Origin: a virus
DNA length: 48,382 nt
Virus record (IMG/VR): IMGVR_UViG_3300048591_000863
Location: 1 to 48,382 of that record
Reading direction: 5' to 3' (one strand)
Part shown: one piece after another, positions 38,201 through 46,851 of the stretch
How the letters are laid out: every line of letters begins with the position of its first letter
Numbering within the stretch: the first letter of the stretch is position 1
The notes under the pieces: generated by a model
What the model saw: the letters and a program-made list of their open reading frames with translations, nothing else
Database searches by the model: none
What the model was told of the DNA's origin: nothing
Program-made: the position numbers and the translations under genes

Positions 38201-39021
38201 TCGTAGCTGCTCTGGCCCGCGGCCGGCCGGATCTTGATGACCGGCGTCACGACGCCGTTCGTCAGCGCACCGGTCCCGTCCGTGGTGTAGAGCACGATCA
38301 GGTGGTCCGTCTTGCTGCCACGCACCCGGGTCCGGTCAGTCGACAGGGTGCCGCGCGCCTCTTCGCCGGCGACGAACGCCAGCGCCGAGGAGCAGGCACG
38401 GGCCTGCGCGGCGTAGGTGGTGATCGTCGCGGTGGTCAGGTCCGACCCGTTGGTCAGGTCGTCGGTGATCGCCGTCCAGCCGCCGGAATCGGCCGCGATG
38501 ATGATATGACCCACCGCGATCTTGTCGGCATCCGGCGAGAGCGCCAGGACGGCGAGCTCTGCAGCGGTGGCCGTGTCGTAGGCCATCGCGGTAGTCGCCG
38601 TGGCCGCAGGCACCTTGGTCGACCAGGCACCCGCGTTGCTGCGCTGCAGCAGGATCGCCCCGAACTTCGAGGCCGTGACGACGTGCGCCGCCGAGAAGGC
38701 GAGCGCGGTGCCGGCCGCGACGGAGATGACCTTGCCGCCGATGATGTAGCGCGCGATCGCCGAGGCGAGCTGCTCCGGCGTCGAGTGCACCGAGATCGCG
38801 CCAGCCAGCAGGATCGCGGTCGGCGGGGCAATCACGACGTTGGCCGTGACGGCGCCAGCCTCGGCCGAGCAGGAGCCGCGCAGCGCGGCGAGCTCGAAGC
38901 TGTACCCCGGCTTGTAGTTGAGCGCGAGCACGTCGGTCTGCGTGGTCGCCGTGATCAGGGGGATCGGCAATTCCTTCAGCGCGACGGCAGCGCGCGGGTC
39001 GAGCTTGTTGTCTCCGATCAT
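38197..39021 (-). CDS. Head decoration/fibre-like candidate (274 aa)
   Basis: ATG 39021 has GGGAG nine bases upstream. Long runs of small residues (Ala, Thr, Val, Ser) with beta character (AAGTALAFSAAHVVTASKF; IIIAADSGGWTAITDDL; LIVLYTTDGTGALTNGVV). The composition resembles phage capsid decoration or fibrous surface proteins. It immediately follows the major capsid gene, a common place for such genes. Confidence 0.55.
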   Translation of the reverse strand: MIGDNKLDPRAAVALKELPIPLITATTQTDVLALNYKPGYSFELAALRGSCSAEAGAVTANVVIAPPTAILLAGAISVHSTPEQLASAIARYIIGGKVISVAAGTALAFSAAHVVTASKFGAILLQRSNAGAWSTKVPAATATTAMAYDTATAAELAVLALSPDADKIAVGHIIIAADSGGWTAITDDLTNGSDLTTATITTYAAQARACSSALAFVAGEEARGTLSTDRTRVRGSKTDHLIVLYTTDGTGALTNGVVTPVIKIRPAAGQSSYE

Positions 39022-39119
39022 CGTCTCATTCTCCCTACCGCACACCATCTGCGGCGGAATAGATGATGGCTGGGGGAGCCGAGTGCTCCCCCGAGCCGAG
39101 GTCTTGCGTCACCCGCAGC
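39022..39119. other. Gap after the capsid gene containing a hairpin
   Basis: 98 bases with no frame of interest. Contains the eight-pair hairpin at 39072..39092 and the ribosome-binding site of the next gene. It is the longest gap among structural genes of the leftward unit, which suggests transcript processing or partial termination after the most abundant protein. Confidence 0.5.
39072..39092 (-). terminator. Hairpin downstream of the capsid gene
   Basis: GGGGGAGC pairs with GCTCCCCC around a CGAGT loop (eight pairs). It lies 28 bases after the capsid stop codon on the minus strand. No T-run follows, so a weak terminator or an mRNA-stabilising 3' end is possible. Confidence 0.45.
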
Positions 39120-40520
39120 TTAGGCCTGCAGGTTCTGGATCCGGACGTTCTTGCGCGGGGCAATGTTGCCCAGCTGCAGATACCACAGGTACACGGCGTA
39201 GAAGTCGTCCTTGCGGCCGACGCCGTCCGTGACGCGGTTCCAGATCGCGCCCGTCTTGTCGTCCCACTTCCCGCCGTCGACCTGCCACCGGCGGAAGGTG
39301 TCGGTCTGCAGCATATACGCCAGCTGCGGCGGCATCTTCCGCGAGACGCGGATCGGGACCACGCGATCGCCGAGACGGACCCAGAGCTTCCCGCGGCCAC
39401 CTTCGTAGCTCTTCGGGTCGTTGAAGGTCCGGTCGCTCTTCAGGCTCCACCAGTAGCGGTCGGCCTGAGTGCGGCTGGTGACGACGGTGTTCGGCATCCC
39501 CTTGCCGAGCACATACGCCTGGTTGTCGGCGTGGACCATGACCTGCTCGTCGAGGTCCCCGGAGAAGTTACCGGAGTTGCCGTCGATGACGTTCCCGCGC
39601 CACAACCGATAGGTGTTGCGGTCGAGGCCCTGGAACTCCTGCAGGATCGAGCCGTCGTCGACCATGCCGGCCAGACCGATCATTTCACGGTCTTCGCCCG
39701 CGGCCTGCCCCGAGTGGCCCGTGACGTCGCCGCCGAAGAGGAAGTCACCCGGCGCCCACGCACCCGGCACCGCATTGACCGTGATCGTCCCGGCCTCGTT
39801 GTCGACGTCCTCGACGATCGCCGCATCGGCGCCGCCGTTGCCGTTCGCGTTCCGGAGCGGGCTCGCGTCCGCGTCGGCAGAGGCGACCAGCGACTCGCCC
39901 TCCTGGAACTGCAGCCACGCATCGGTCCACCCGGTCACACCGAGAGCGGAGTCGACCGTGATGACGAGGCCGTTGATCTGGGCGATCTTCCCCTTCGCGC
40001 CGTTGCCGTAGCCGAGAGCGGCCCGGTCAAGGTTGTCGTTGAAGCGCTCGAGGAAGTCGGGCATCGCCCGGTCCATGTAGTCGATGTAGGCGCCCATGTT
40101 GGTCCGGACGCGCTCCATCACTTCGCCTTCCATCTGCACGACGCCGACGCCCTTCTTCAGATAGACGCGGCTGTTCTTGATCTTCGGGGCACCCGGCACC
40201 GGGAGGTAGTCACCCTTGGTGCGGAAGCCCGCGCCGGCCGGGAGCCGGAAGTACTGAGCGGTCTCGATGTACCGCCCGCCCGTGGTGGTCTCGATCTGGA
40301 CGTTGTTGTCCTCCATCATCAGATCGAGGATCTCGGTGTCCGTGACGACGTTCACGACGATGGGATCGGTGAAGTAGATCTTCATCGCTTCATTGATGTC
40401 GGAAACGTCGGTCGTCTCACCCACGAAGAGCGGCGCGGCGAGCGCCACCTTCGGGAAGACGATGGCCGCGACAGCGACCAGCAGGACCGCGAGCAGACGA
40501 TTGCGCAACAGATTCTTCAT
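39120..40520 (-). CDS. Major capsid protein with Sec-like signal peptide (466 aa)
   Basis: N-terminal 30 residues look like a Sec signal peptide: basic n-region (MKNLLRNR), hydrophobic core (LLAVLLVAVAAIVF) and a PKVALA-AP cleavage site. The ATG has AAGGAG nine bases upstream, so it is the natural start. The remainder is a capsid-like alpha/beta protein with an acidic loop region near 225-255 (NGNGGADAAIVEDVDNEAG) that could be an insertion domain. Assigned as major capsid by position after portal and scaffold, size, and conserved capsid-like segments (QIETTTGGRYIETAQYF; RVRTNMGAYIDYMDRAMP). It may be a capsid paralogue, but no other candidate exists in the genome. Confidence 0.75.
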   Translation of the reverse strand: MKNLLRNRLLAVLLVAVAAIVFPKVALAAPLFVGETTDVSDINEAMKIYFTDPIVVNVVTDTEILDLMMEDNNVQIETTTGGRYIETAQYFRLPAGAGFRTKGDYLPVPGAPKIKNSRVYLKKGVGVVQMEGEVMERVRTNMGAYIDYMDRAMPDFLERFNDNLDRAALGYGNGAKGKIAQINGLVITVDSALGVTGWTDAWLQFQEGESLVASADADASPLRNANGNGGADAAIVEDVDNEAGTITVNAVPGAWAPGDFLFGGDVTGHSGQAAGEDREMIGLAGMVDDGSILQEFQGLDRNTYRLWRGNVIDGNSGNFSGDLDEQVMVHADNQAYVLGKGMPNTVVTSRTQADRYWWSLKSDRTFNDPKSYEGGRGKLWVRLGDRVVPIRVSRKMPPQLAYMLQTDTFRRWQVDGGKWDDKTGAIWNRVTDGVGRKDDFYAVYLWYLQLGNIAPRKNVRIQNLQA

Positions 40521-40532
40521 CTGGGCTGCTCC

Positions 40533-41807
40533 TTAACGGTTCGGTGAAAACATCGTGCGCAGGCGGTCGATCCGCGCGCGCATATTCTCTTTCGGCATCT
40601 CAGCGACCGGCGGCGTCACCCCACTCCCAGCGGAAGGCTGGGCGGCTGCGGCGCGGCGGGCTTCAGACGACGATCGAAAGCGGCGACCCTGTTCCCTTGC
40701 CAACTTCGCTTGAGCAGCGATCCGTTGCGCTGCTTCACCCTTCGGGGTTCCCCGTCGGGCCGGCGGCAATTCTCCGGGGGCCGTTACTGCGGTCAACGCG
40801 ATCTTCGGGTCGACGCCATACAGCGAGAGGCGTCGCTCGAAGACTCGCACCATCTGGGCGGCGGTCAGCCGGCCCACATTCGGATTCGCCTGCGCGAATC
40901 GCTGCATCTCGCCGAGGAGGTCGTCGGCCAGGTCGTTCTGCCGTTCGGCCGGCACCAGCTGCGTGATCGCGTCGACGGTGTTGTTCACCTCGCGCACGAA
41001 CGCGCGCGCCTCGCGCTTCGCCTCGACGGCACCTTCCACGTCGCGCCGGCGATCGGCGCGATCCTTCTCGGCCTTCAGGCGGTCGATCTCGCGCTGCCGC
41101 GGATCCTCTTCCCACGTCGACAGCGTCTCGCGCACCGCGTCGAGTACTCCGTCCTGCGCCAGCAGCGCCAGGGCGACGTCGACGGCGCGATCCGAGGGCA
41201 GGGTCTGGACGAGGAACCCGGTCGGGTCGACCTCGATCAGATCGCGCACCGTGGCGAGATCCTCCTCGCGGCGCTCGACGCGCGCCCGTTCCCGATGCAG
41301 CTCCTCGCGACGCAGGTTGCCGCGCACCAGCGCGCGCAGCTCTTCGGCCGCTTCCGGCGTGTCAGCGAACATGACCCGCGGCTGGGCGTTGCCGCGCATC
41401 GCCGGGATGACGACGCGGAGGGCCTCTTCGTCGTCCGCCCCTTCGCCGGCCGGCTGCTCGCCATCAGGCGGCAGCTCGTCGCCGGTCGCATCCGGATCCG
41501 TCTCGAGCGAGGCGGTGCCGTCCGGCGCGAACTTGCCGTCGTCCGTGCGAGTCGGCGTCGCCGGCGGATCGGCGGGCGGGGTGGCCGGCGGTGCCGGCGG
41601 GGCATTGGGATCGACCGGTGCACGAAGCGCCGAGCCGTCCGGGGTCAGCTGGCCGCGGAGGTTCTGGAAGGTCTGGTGGAGGCGCTCACCTGACGTGAGC
41701 GGAGCTGCCGGAGCCGGGGGCGCCGCGGGGGGAGCGACCGGCGGTGCTGCCGGTGCGGCCCCAGGGGCGTCGCCGAGGTCACGGAACAGCGAGGAGAACC
41801 ACAGCAT
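40533..41807 (-). CDS. Scaffold-like assembly protein (424 aa)
   Basis: Lies between portal and major capsid as scaffolding genes do. A Pro/Ala-rich disordered N-terminus (residues ~14-90) is followed by long charged helices (RALVRGNLRREELHRERARVERREED; RLKAEKDRADRRRDVEGAVEAKREAR) and a basic C-terminus (MRARIDRLRTMFSPNR) typical of capsid-binding ends. Ribosome-binding site is the GAGGG of the CCCTCGAGGG box. No protease motif seen. Confidence 0.7.
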   Translation of the reverse strand: MLWFSSLFRDLGDAPGAAPAAPPVAPPAAPPAPAAPLTSGERLHQTFQNLRGQLTPDGSALRAPVDPNAPPAPPATPPADPPATPTRTDDGKFAPDGTASLETDPDATGDELPPDGEQPAGEGADDEEALRVVIPAMRGNAQPRVMFADTPEAAEELRALVRGNLRREELHRERARVERREEDLATVRDLIEVDPTGFLVQTLPSDRAVDVALALLAQDGVLDAVRETLSTWEEDPRQREIDRLKAEKDRADRRRDVEGAVEAKREARAFVREVNNTVDAITQLVPAERQNDLADDLLGEMQRFAQANPNVGRLTAAQMVRVFERRLSLYGVDPKIALTAVTAPGELPPARRGTPKGEAAQRIAAQAKLAREQGRRFRSSSEARRAAAAQPSAGSGVTPPVAEMPKENMRARIDRLRTMFSPNR

Positions 41808-41812
41808 GAATA

Positions 41813-41822
41813 CCCTCGAGGG
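41813..41822. promoter_or_regulatory. CCCTCGAGGG box at the portal-scaffold junction
   Basis: Same design as the box at 29435..29444: TAA stop, CCCTCGAGGG, five bases, ATG on the minus strand. Extended here to the 12-base palindrome ACCCTCGAGGGT. Confidence 0.5.
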
Positions 41823-43952
41823 TTATGGGGCGTCGGAGGGCGGGCCGTTGCCGCCCCCATCGGACTCGGCGCTGGCCTGAGCAGCCATCGCTTCGAGTGC
41901 CGGCTGCGCCAGCATTTCGTGCAGCTGGCGGTGGAGCATGAACGACATCTTCACTTCGGGCGACAGCTGCTTGAACTCCGGCGTCCGCATGAAGCGCGTG
42001 TGCACGTCGAGGTGGATCAGGTGGTCGTAGAACTCGTAGGTCTCGATCTCCTGCGCCTGCACCCCGAGCACCATCTGCCCGTTCTCCTGATTCGCCGTGA
42101 CCTCGTCGATGCCGCCAACGGCCGAGGCGAAGCGCCCAAGGTGCGTGAACCGCGACATCTGCATAAAGGCCCGGGCCGCGCCAGGAGTGCCGGCCGGTCC
42201 CCAGACGCCGAGCTGGTAGAGCTTCTCGGCGCGCGCCTGCCGTTCGCCGCGGCGTGGGGGCCGCCCCGACTCGATGATCGGCACGACGTTGACCCGGCCG
42301 AACTGGAACATCTCCGGCAGGACCGTCACCGTCATCGCGATGTTGTCCTCGCCGGCGTAGGTGAGGATCTTCTCCTCGTCCCACAGGATCTTGATGTAGG
42401 CGAGCAGCGTCTCGACGAGCCGCGCATCCTCGACGACGTTGCGGCGCTGCGTCGCGCTGATGCCGCGATCGGCATTGAACCGGAGCTCCTTCACGAGCTC
42501 GCCCGAGGCGTCGAGTGTCGGCGGGGTGCCTTCGGCGCCCTCGACCCACGACAGCTCGCGCATCTCCTGCCGCAGCAGCGCCTGCACCCGGAAGACTTCC
42601 TCGCCGATCCGCGGCGGGTTCACATACTCGAGCGCCGCGACGCCCTGCCGCTTGATCGCGGTCACGAGCAGTCCCGGCTTGTTGACGATGTCCTTGTCGC
42701 GGATGCCGCTCACCTGGTCGATGACGCCGACCGGATTGGTGCAGAGGTTCCGGTACTCCTGCATCTGGCCGTAGCCGCGATTATACGAGCGCTGCAGGGG
42801 GTTGAGCGCTTCCTGCGGCGTCGTCGCGCCGGGGCGCCCGGGCAGGTTGACGAAGCGGTACTCGTGGAGCGGCGACGTGTGGGGGAAGGCGGCGTTGCGC
42901 GGGCCGTCGTAGATCAGCCGCGTCGCGGTGCCTACCATCATCCGCCCGCCGGGGCCGTCCGCCGTCTCCGGGTATTCCTTGCTGGGCCGATCCCAGCGCG
43001 TGTACAGGCCGGCCGAATCCTTGAGCAGCGTCACCAGCCCGTCGCCCTGGCCTCCGCCCATCGCGCCATACCAGCCGGAACCGTTCAGGATCCGGGACAG
43101 CTCGTACTGACTGCCGGTAGAGCTGGCGCCATCCGCGGCGACCTCGACGCCCCACCGATCGTAGATCTCCTCGAGCGACGTGTGGGCGAACAGGTAGTGG
43201 AACCGCTTGCGGTGCCACGGCCGCTGCGACCACTCGCCGCGCACCTGCAGGGCGCACAGGGCCTGAATCTGCAGCGCGCCGGAGGGCTCGACGTGCGGCT
43301 CGCCCGTGACTTCGTAGCTGCCATCCGGGTAGGCGACGGCGAGCGGCTGGCCCGTCTTGTCGTAGGGGACGGCGTCGGCCATCAGCTCGAGCGGCTGGCC
43401 GCTCTCGTCGAGGTACGGCTGTCCCAGCTCGTCCATGACCGGCAGCATCCCAGGGCCGATCCACGGCTTGAGCTCGCCGGCGTCCGGGTCGATGTAGGGG
43501 TAGAGGTACGACTGCCCGCAGGGGATCATCCACGCGGCGCGCCAGTCGATCGCGTCGTCCATGCCGGCCTGCTGCCACACCGTCTTGGTGACGGTGTCCA
43601 TGACCTCGGCGAGCATCTGGTCGAGGCGGTCGGGCGACGCCGGCTGGAAGGAGACGATCGACGGGTTTTCCGTCATCCGCGCGTGGGTCAACATGAACCA
43701 GTAGAGCAGGCGGTTGACGACCGGCCGCTGCTGCCAGTACTTGTCGTTCTGCCCCATCCACTCGCCGACGTCGATCCACTTCTGCAGGTAGGGGTTGTAC
43801 TGAGACCACTGCCGGCCGCAGAGCATCCGGATGTTCTCTTCGATCGTGCGGTCGCGCGATCGCAGGACATCATCCTGGCTATGCCAACCGTGCTTCAACC
43901 ACTCGAGCCGGGCCCCGTCGAGGGAGTCCGGCTGCAAGGGGTTTCGCCGCAT
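41823..43952 (-). CDS. Portal protein, P22-like (709 aa)
   Basis: Long portal with P22-like pattern: an N-terminal segment (NIRMLCGRQWSQYNPYLQKW), NRLLYWFMLTHARMTENPS, then alpha/beta stretches and a C-terminal helical part (EVKMSFMLHRQLHEMLAQ). The position between terminase and scaffold supports it. Length near 700 residues is typical of P22-type portals. No obvious ribosome-binding site precedes the ATG, unlike its neighbours, so the true start or translation rate is uncertain. Would form the dodecameric ring through which DNA passes. Confidence 0.85.
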   Translation of the reverse strand: MRRNPLQPDSLDGARLEWLKHGWHSQDDVLRSRDRTIEENIRMLCGRQWSQYNPYLQKWIDVGEWMGQNDKYWQQRPVVNRLLYWFMLTHARMTENPSIVSFQPASPDRLDQMLAEVMDTVTKTVWQQAGMDDAIDWRAAWMIPCGQSYLYPYIDPDAGELKPWIGPGMLPVMDELGQPYLDESGQPLELMADAVPYDKTGQPLAVAYPDGSYEVTGEPHVEPSGALQIQALCALQVRGEWSQRPWHRKRFHYLFAHTSLEEIYDRWGVEVAADGASSTGSQYELSRILNGSGWYGAMGGGQGDGLVTLLKDSAGLYTRWDRPSKEYPETADGPGGRMMVGTATRLIYDGPRNAAFPHTSPLHEYRFVNLPGRPGATTPQEALNPLQRSYNRGYGQMQEYRNLCTNPVGVIDQVSGIRDKDIVNKPGLLVTAIKRQGVAALEYVNPPRIGEEVFRVQALLRQEMRELSWVEGAEGTPPTLDASGELVKELRFNADRGISATQRRNVVEDARLVETLLAYIKILWDEEKILTYAGEDNIAMTVTVLPEMFQFGRVNVVPIIESGRPPRRGERQARAEKLYQLGVWGPAGTPGAARAFMQMSRFTHLGRFASAVGGIDEVTANQENGQMVLGVQAQEIETYEFYDHLIHLDVHTRFMRTPEFKQLSPEVKMSFMLHRQLHEMLAQPALEAMAAQASAESDGGGNGPPSDAP

Positions 43953-43978
43953 CGGCGGCGCGCGGCGAATGTTCGAGC

Positions 43979-44368
43979 TCAGTCGGTGCGAGCCGCGACG
44001 TCGACGAACGTCACGGTGGCGGGTCCACCGGCGGGGGCGGTCAGGGTTACGAGGATGTAGCTCTCGCCGAGGATCGCGATGTCGACCATGTCGTCTTCAT
44101 CGGCGACGAGGCCGGTCAGCTGCATTGCGCCTTCGGAGTACGGGACGCCGTCCTGGTCGCACAGCTCGACGGTCAGCTCCGCGTCGTCGGCGTCCTGCTT
44201 CACGCGCACTCTGGCCGAGGAACAGCCGGCGACGGCGATCAGCTCGGAGGCCGATTCGGTGGCCGCGATGACGGTGCCGACCGCGAGGTCGCCCGTGAGT
44301 CGTCGACCCTGCAGGAACGTGCGCCGTCCGGGACGAGGCGGCGGCGGGGACTTCGGTTGACCTGGCAT
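43979..44368 (-). CDS. Small beta-rich protein before the portal (129 aa)
   Basis: Not recognised. After a basic Pro-rich N-terminus, a Val/Ala-rich beta body (ELIAVAGCSSARVRVKQDAD; MVDIAILGESYILVTLTAPAG), like small decoration, head-fibre or stabiliser domains. ATG overlaps the HTH gene stop (TGATG), AGAGGA upstream. Confidence 0.5.
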   Translation of the reverse strand: MPGQPKSPPPPRPGRRTFLQGRRLTGDLAVGTVIAATESASELIAVAGCSSARVRVKQDADDAELTVELCDQDGVPYSEGAMQLTGLVADEDDMVDIAILGESYILVTLTAPAGGPATVTFVDVAARTD

Positions 44369-44706
44369 CAGGAATCCTCTGGGAAGAGGAGGGAGTGGTG
44401 GACCGATTCCGGGTGGGTGGCCGGATAATCTCGCTCAACAATGGGGAACCCTTCCCCGTCCCGCAAGCCAGCCAAGTACTCGGCCACCCCGATCTGCTTC
44501 GCCCGCCACAGGATGATACGCTCCCGGTGGTTGAAATTGTGGTGCCCGGGGATCTTTAACCCGACCGAGGCGATCAGCTTATCCGCGTAGGCATTGGACA
44601 GCCCGAGGGACCGGGCGACCTCCCAATTCGAGAGGCCGCAGCAGACCAGGTCGACCACGTCCCACTCCCGCCAGGTCAGGGGCCGCAGGAGCCCGAGGAC
44701 GGTCAG
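44368..44706 (-). CDS. LuxR/GerE-type helix-turn-helix protein (about 112 aa), start uncertain
   Basis: Residues ~10-70 fit a LuxR-type HTH: LTWREWDVVDLVCCGLSNWEVARSLGLSNAYADKLIASVGLK. That gives the LTxRE start, the GLSNxEVAxxL helix and the LS...Y..K.I recognition region. Receiver or PAS sensor domains are absent. No canonical start lies near the domain. The NTGA overlap pattern of this phage would place a CTG at 44706..44704, overlapping the preceding TGA; otherwise the gene would extend in frame across its neighbour. It could regulate late transcription, an unusual place for such a protein within the packaging block. Confidence 0.55.
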   Translation of the reverse strand: MTVLGLLRPLTWREWDVVDLVCCGLSNWEVARSLGLSNAYADKLIASVGLKIPGHHNFNHRERIILWRAKQIGVAEYLAGLRDGEGFPIVERDYPATHPESVHHSLLFPEDS

Positions 44707-45026
44707 CCGCCGGGTTCGCCCAGCTCCTCGCCCAGCATCATCGCCTTCGCCTGCCGGCGGGCCTCCATTGGGTCGAGCGGCCGGTTCAGCTCCCGGGCCA
44801 TCTCCATCAACCGCCTCGCTCCGTACTCGACCACTTCCTCCGGTACGCCATCGCTTGTACTCGTCGAGTCGGCGTTGTTCTGAAGCACGCGCGCGCGCGG
44901 CGATCCAGTCGGCGAGGCTCCCGTGATCAGATGGCGCGTCCACAACAAGAACACCATCATCCCACCGAACCCGAACCCCGCCACGAAGGAGAGGACCGCT
45001 AACACCTCCGTGGACCTGCTTGTCAT
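44703..45026 (-). CDS. Single-pass membrane protein (107 aa)
   Basis: ATG 45026 overlaps the previous stop (TGATG). An N-terminal membrane segment (VLAVLSFVAGFGFGGMMVFLLW, residues ~8-29) is followed by a polar and helical tail (VVEYGARRLMEMARELNRPLD; MEARRQAKAMMLGEEL). Located between large terminase and portal. May tether assembly to the membrane or act in exclusion; unknown. Confidence 0.55.
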   Translation of the reverse strand: MTSRSTEVLAVLSFVAGFGFGGMMVFLLWTRHLITGASPTGSPRARVLQNNADSTSTSDGVPEEVVEYGARRLMEMARELNRPLDPMEARRQAKAMMLGEELGEPGG

Positions 45027-45295
45027 CAGGCGCCCCCATCGGTCGCCTTGGCCTTGAGCTTGAGCAGCTCGGCGATCTGCGAGAATTCGCGCTTCGTCCG
45101 CGCCCAATCGGCGGCAAAGAAGGTCGACAGCTGGCCGCGCAGCGTGTGCCGCTTGCGGTAGTTGTTCAGCGCGATGTCGAGCGCGCTAATCAGCTCGCCG
45201 CGCGTGACGTACTTGCCCTGGTTCTTCGGGTGGGCCCACTCGCTCCACTTGACGCGGCGCTCCTTCGGCCGCGGCGCTTCGGTGAACTTCGGCAT
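45026..45295 (-). CDS. Small basic protein next to the large terminase (89 aa)
   Basis: Not recognised. Lys/Arg-rich with two helices (RGELISALDIALNNYRKRH; FFAADWARTKREFSQIAELLKL). Because it is coupled to the large terminase (TGATG) it might be an accessory packaging factor, or a small terminase in an unusual location. Confidence 0.5.
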   Translation of the reverse strand: MPKFTEAPRPKERRVKWSEWAHPKNQGKYVTRGELISALDIALNNYRKRHTLRGQLSTFFAADWARTKREFSQIAELLKLKAKATDGGA

Positions 45296-46851
45296 CAGTA
45301 AAACCCTCCGAACTCAGGATGAATCATGCGGCCCTCGGTGGCCGGCAGGTCGGTCACGCGCATCTTCGTCTCGTACTCGTGCTGCAGCGTCGCCTGACTC
45401 CACGCGCCACCACTCGGCGGATCCTCGCTGTACGCGCGGCGCCGGCAGCTCATGGCGCCGTAGCGCGTCTCGTCATAGCAGTCGTCGCCGTTGTCTCCGC
45501 GCTCGTCGGCGTCCTGCTTGAGCACGTCCTCCATATTCGCTTCGTTGAGCACCATCGACTCGAGCTGATTGAAGCACCAGCGATTGCCGACCGTGTCGAA
45601 GAACTTCAGCTGCGGCTCGCCGGCCTGCCCTTCGCCATCCGTCCCCGCCTCGACGCTCTGCCACGCCAGCATCCGCAGGAGGTTCTGGTAGCCCTGGATC
45701 CGGTCGATGTCGGCGTGAATACAGTAGATGCCCTGGCTCGCGAAGTACTCGAAGAGCGTCTCGCCGACATCGCCGCGGGCCTTCCCGCGCGCCCACAGGT
45801 CGTGACCGGCGACGATGTACTCGAGCTGCTCGACATTCGGCACCTTGTACTTGATCAGGCGCGCGATGTCGTGCGGCTGCATCCGCGGCGCGGTGATCGT
45901 GTCGAGCTTGAACACCGTGCCGTCCTCGTCGATCGCGTAGTGCCCGAACGAGAACGGGTGGTGATAGCCCCAATCGAACGCGCCGAACTGGCGCCAATGC
46001 GGCGGCACCGCGAACGGCTTGACGAAGTGCGTCCCGCTGTCGAGCTCCGGGAACGCGCCGCCGGCGCCGGCGGTCCAGTCGCCGTCGCGCATCCACGAGC
46101 GCCACGGTTCCGGAAGCCGGTTGAGGCGGCGCTCATACTTCGGGTCGCGATCGCGGAGGATCTGGTTGTCGCTCAGGCGCGCCTGGACGAAGGTGTACTC
46201 CTCCGGCCGCTCGTCATCTTCCGTGTGGAAGTTGCGGTCGATGAAGAGGCGCTTGAACCACGCATGGCCCTTGTTGCCGGGATTGCTCGGATAGAGGCAG
46301 AACGGGCGCGCCTCCGGCACGGTGGCGCGGAGGCGGTTCGCGGTGAGCCAGTTGACCATCTTCCAGGAGTAGTGCGTCGCCTCCTCGAAGATCATCACGT
46401 CGTATTCGGGGCCCTGATAGCGAAACACGTCGTCGTCGAGGCGCAGGTAGCCGAAGTAGGTCCGGCTGCCGTTGAACCAATGCGCGCACATCTCCTCGCC
46501 GTTCCAGCTGTACACCCGCTTCCCGTTGAGCTTCTTCGGGACCTCGGCGAAGAACTTGTTGACGTGGTTCTCCATCACCTCCCGCTCTGTCTTCCGGAAG
46601 ATGATGGAGGTTGATCCCGGCCAGGTCATCGCCACCGCGGCGAGCGTCGCGCGCGCAAGGTGGCTCTTGCCGGAGCCGGCGGAGCCGCCGTAGCCGGTGT
46701 GCTCGAAGACGTGGTCGCCGGGAGCGCGCGCCACGGGGAGCAGGTTGAAGCACTCGAGCTGCTTCGGCTGCAGCGCGTACATGACCTGCCCGGTCTCCTC
46801 GAGCCACACGACCGGCGTCTGGTCGGGCCGCAGGTCCTTCAGCAGCATCAT
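45295..46851 (-). CDS. terL: Terminase large subunit (518 aa)
   Basis: ATPase: Walker A GGSAGSGKS at 55-63; Walker B DVMIFEE at 151-157 with the catalytic Glu; adenine-type region near 30. Nuclease half: FGAFDWGYHHPF near 285 with the first catalytic Asp, and further acids in DLWARGKARGD and the ERGDNGDD segment. It powers DNA translocation into the prohead and cuts concatemers. ATG 46851 overlaps the Tat-signal gene stop (ATGA). Confidence 0.95.
   Translation of the reverse strand: MMLLKDLRPDQTPVVWLEETGQVMYALQPKQLECFNLLPVARAPGDHVFEHTGYGGSAGSGKSHLARATLAAVAMTWPGSTSIIFRKTEREVMENHVNKFFAEVPKKLNGKRVYSWNGEEMCAHWFNGSRTYFGYLRLDDDVFRYQGPEYDVMIFEEATHYSWKMVNWLTANRLRATVPEARPFCLYPSNPGNKGHAWFKRLFIDRNFHTEDDERPEEYTFVQARLSDNQILRDRDPKYERRLNRLPEPWRSWMRDGDWTAGAGGAFPELDSGTHFVKPFAVPPHWRQFGAFDWGYHHPFSFGHYAIDEDGTVFKLDTITAPRMQPHDIARLIKYKVPNVEQLEYIVAGHDLWARGKARGDVGETLFEYFASQGIYCIHADIDRIQGYQNLLRMLAWQSVEAGTDGEGQAGEPQLKFFDTVGNRWCFNQLESMVLNEANMEDVLKQDADERGDNGDDCYDETRYGAMSCRRRAYSEDPPSGGAWSQATLQHEYETKMRVTDLPATEGRMIHPEFGGFY

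Noticed and set aside
41919-44060. 713-codon plus-strand frame opposite the portal
   Set aside because: Shadow of the portal gene; no recognisable domains or start signals.
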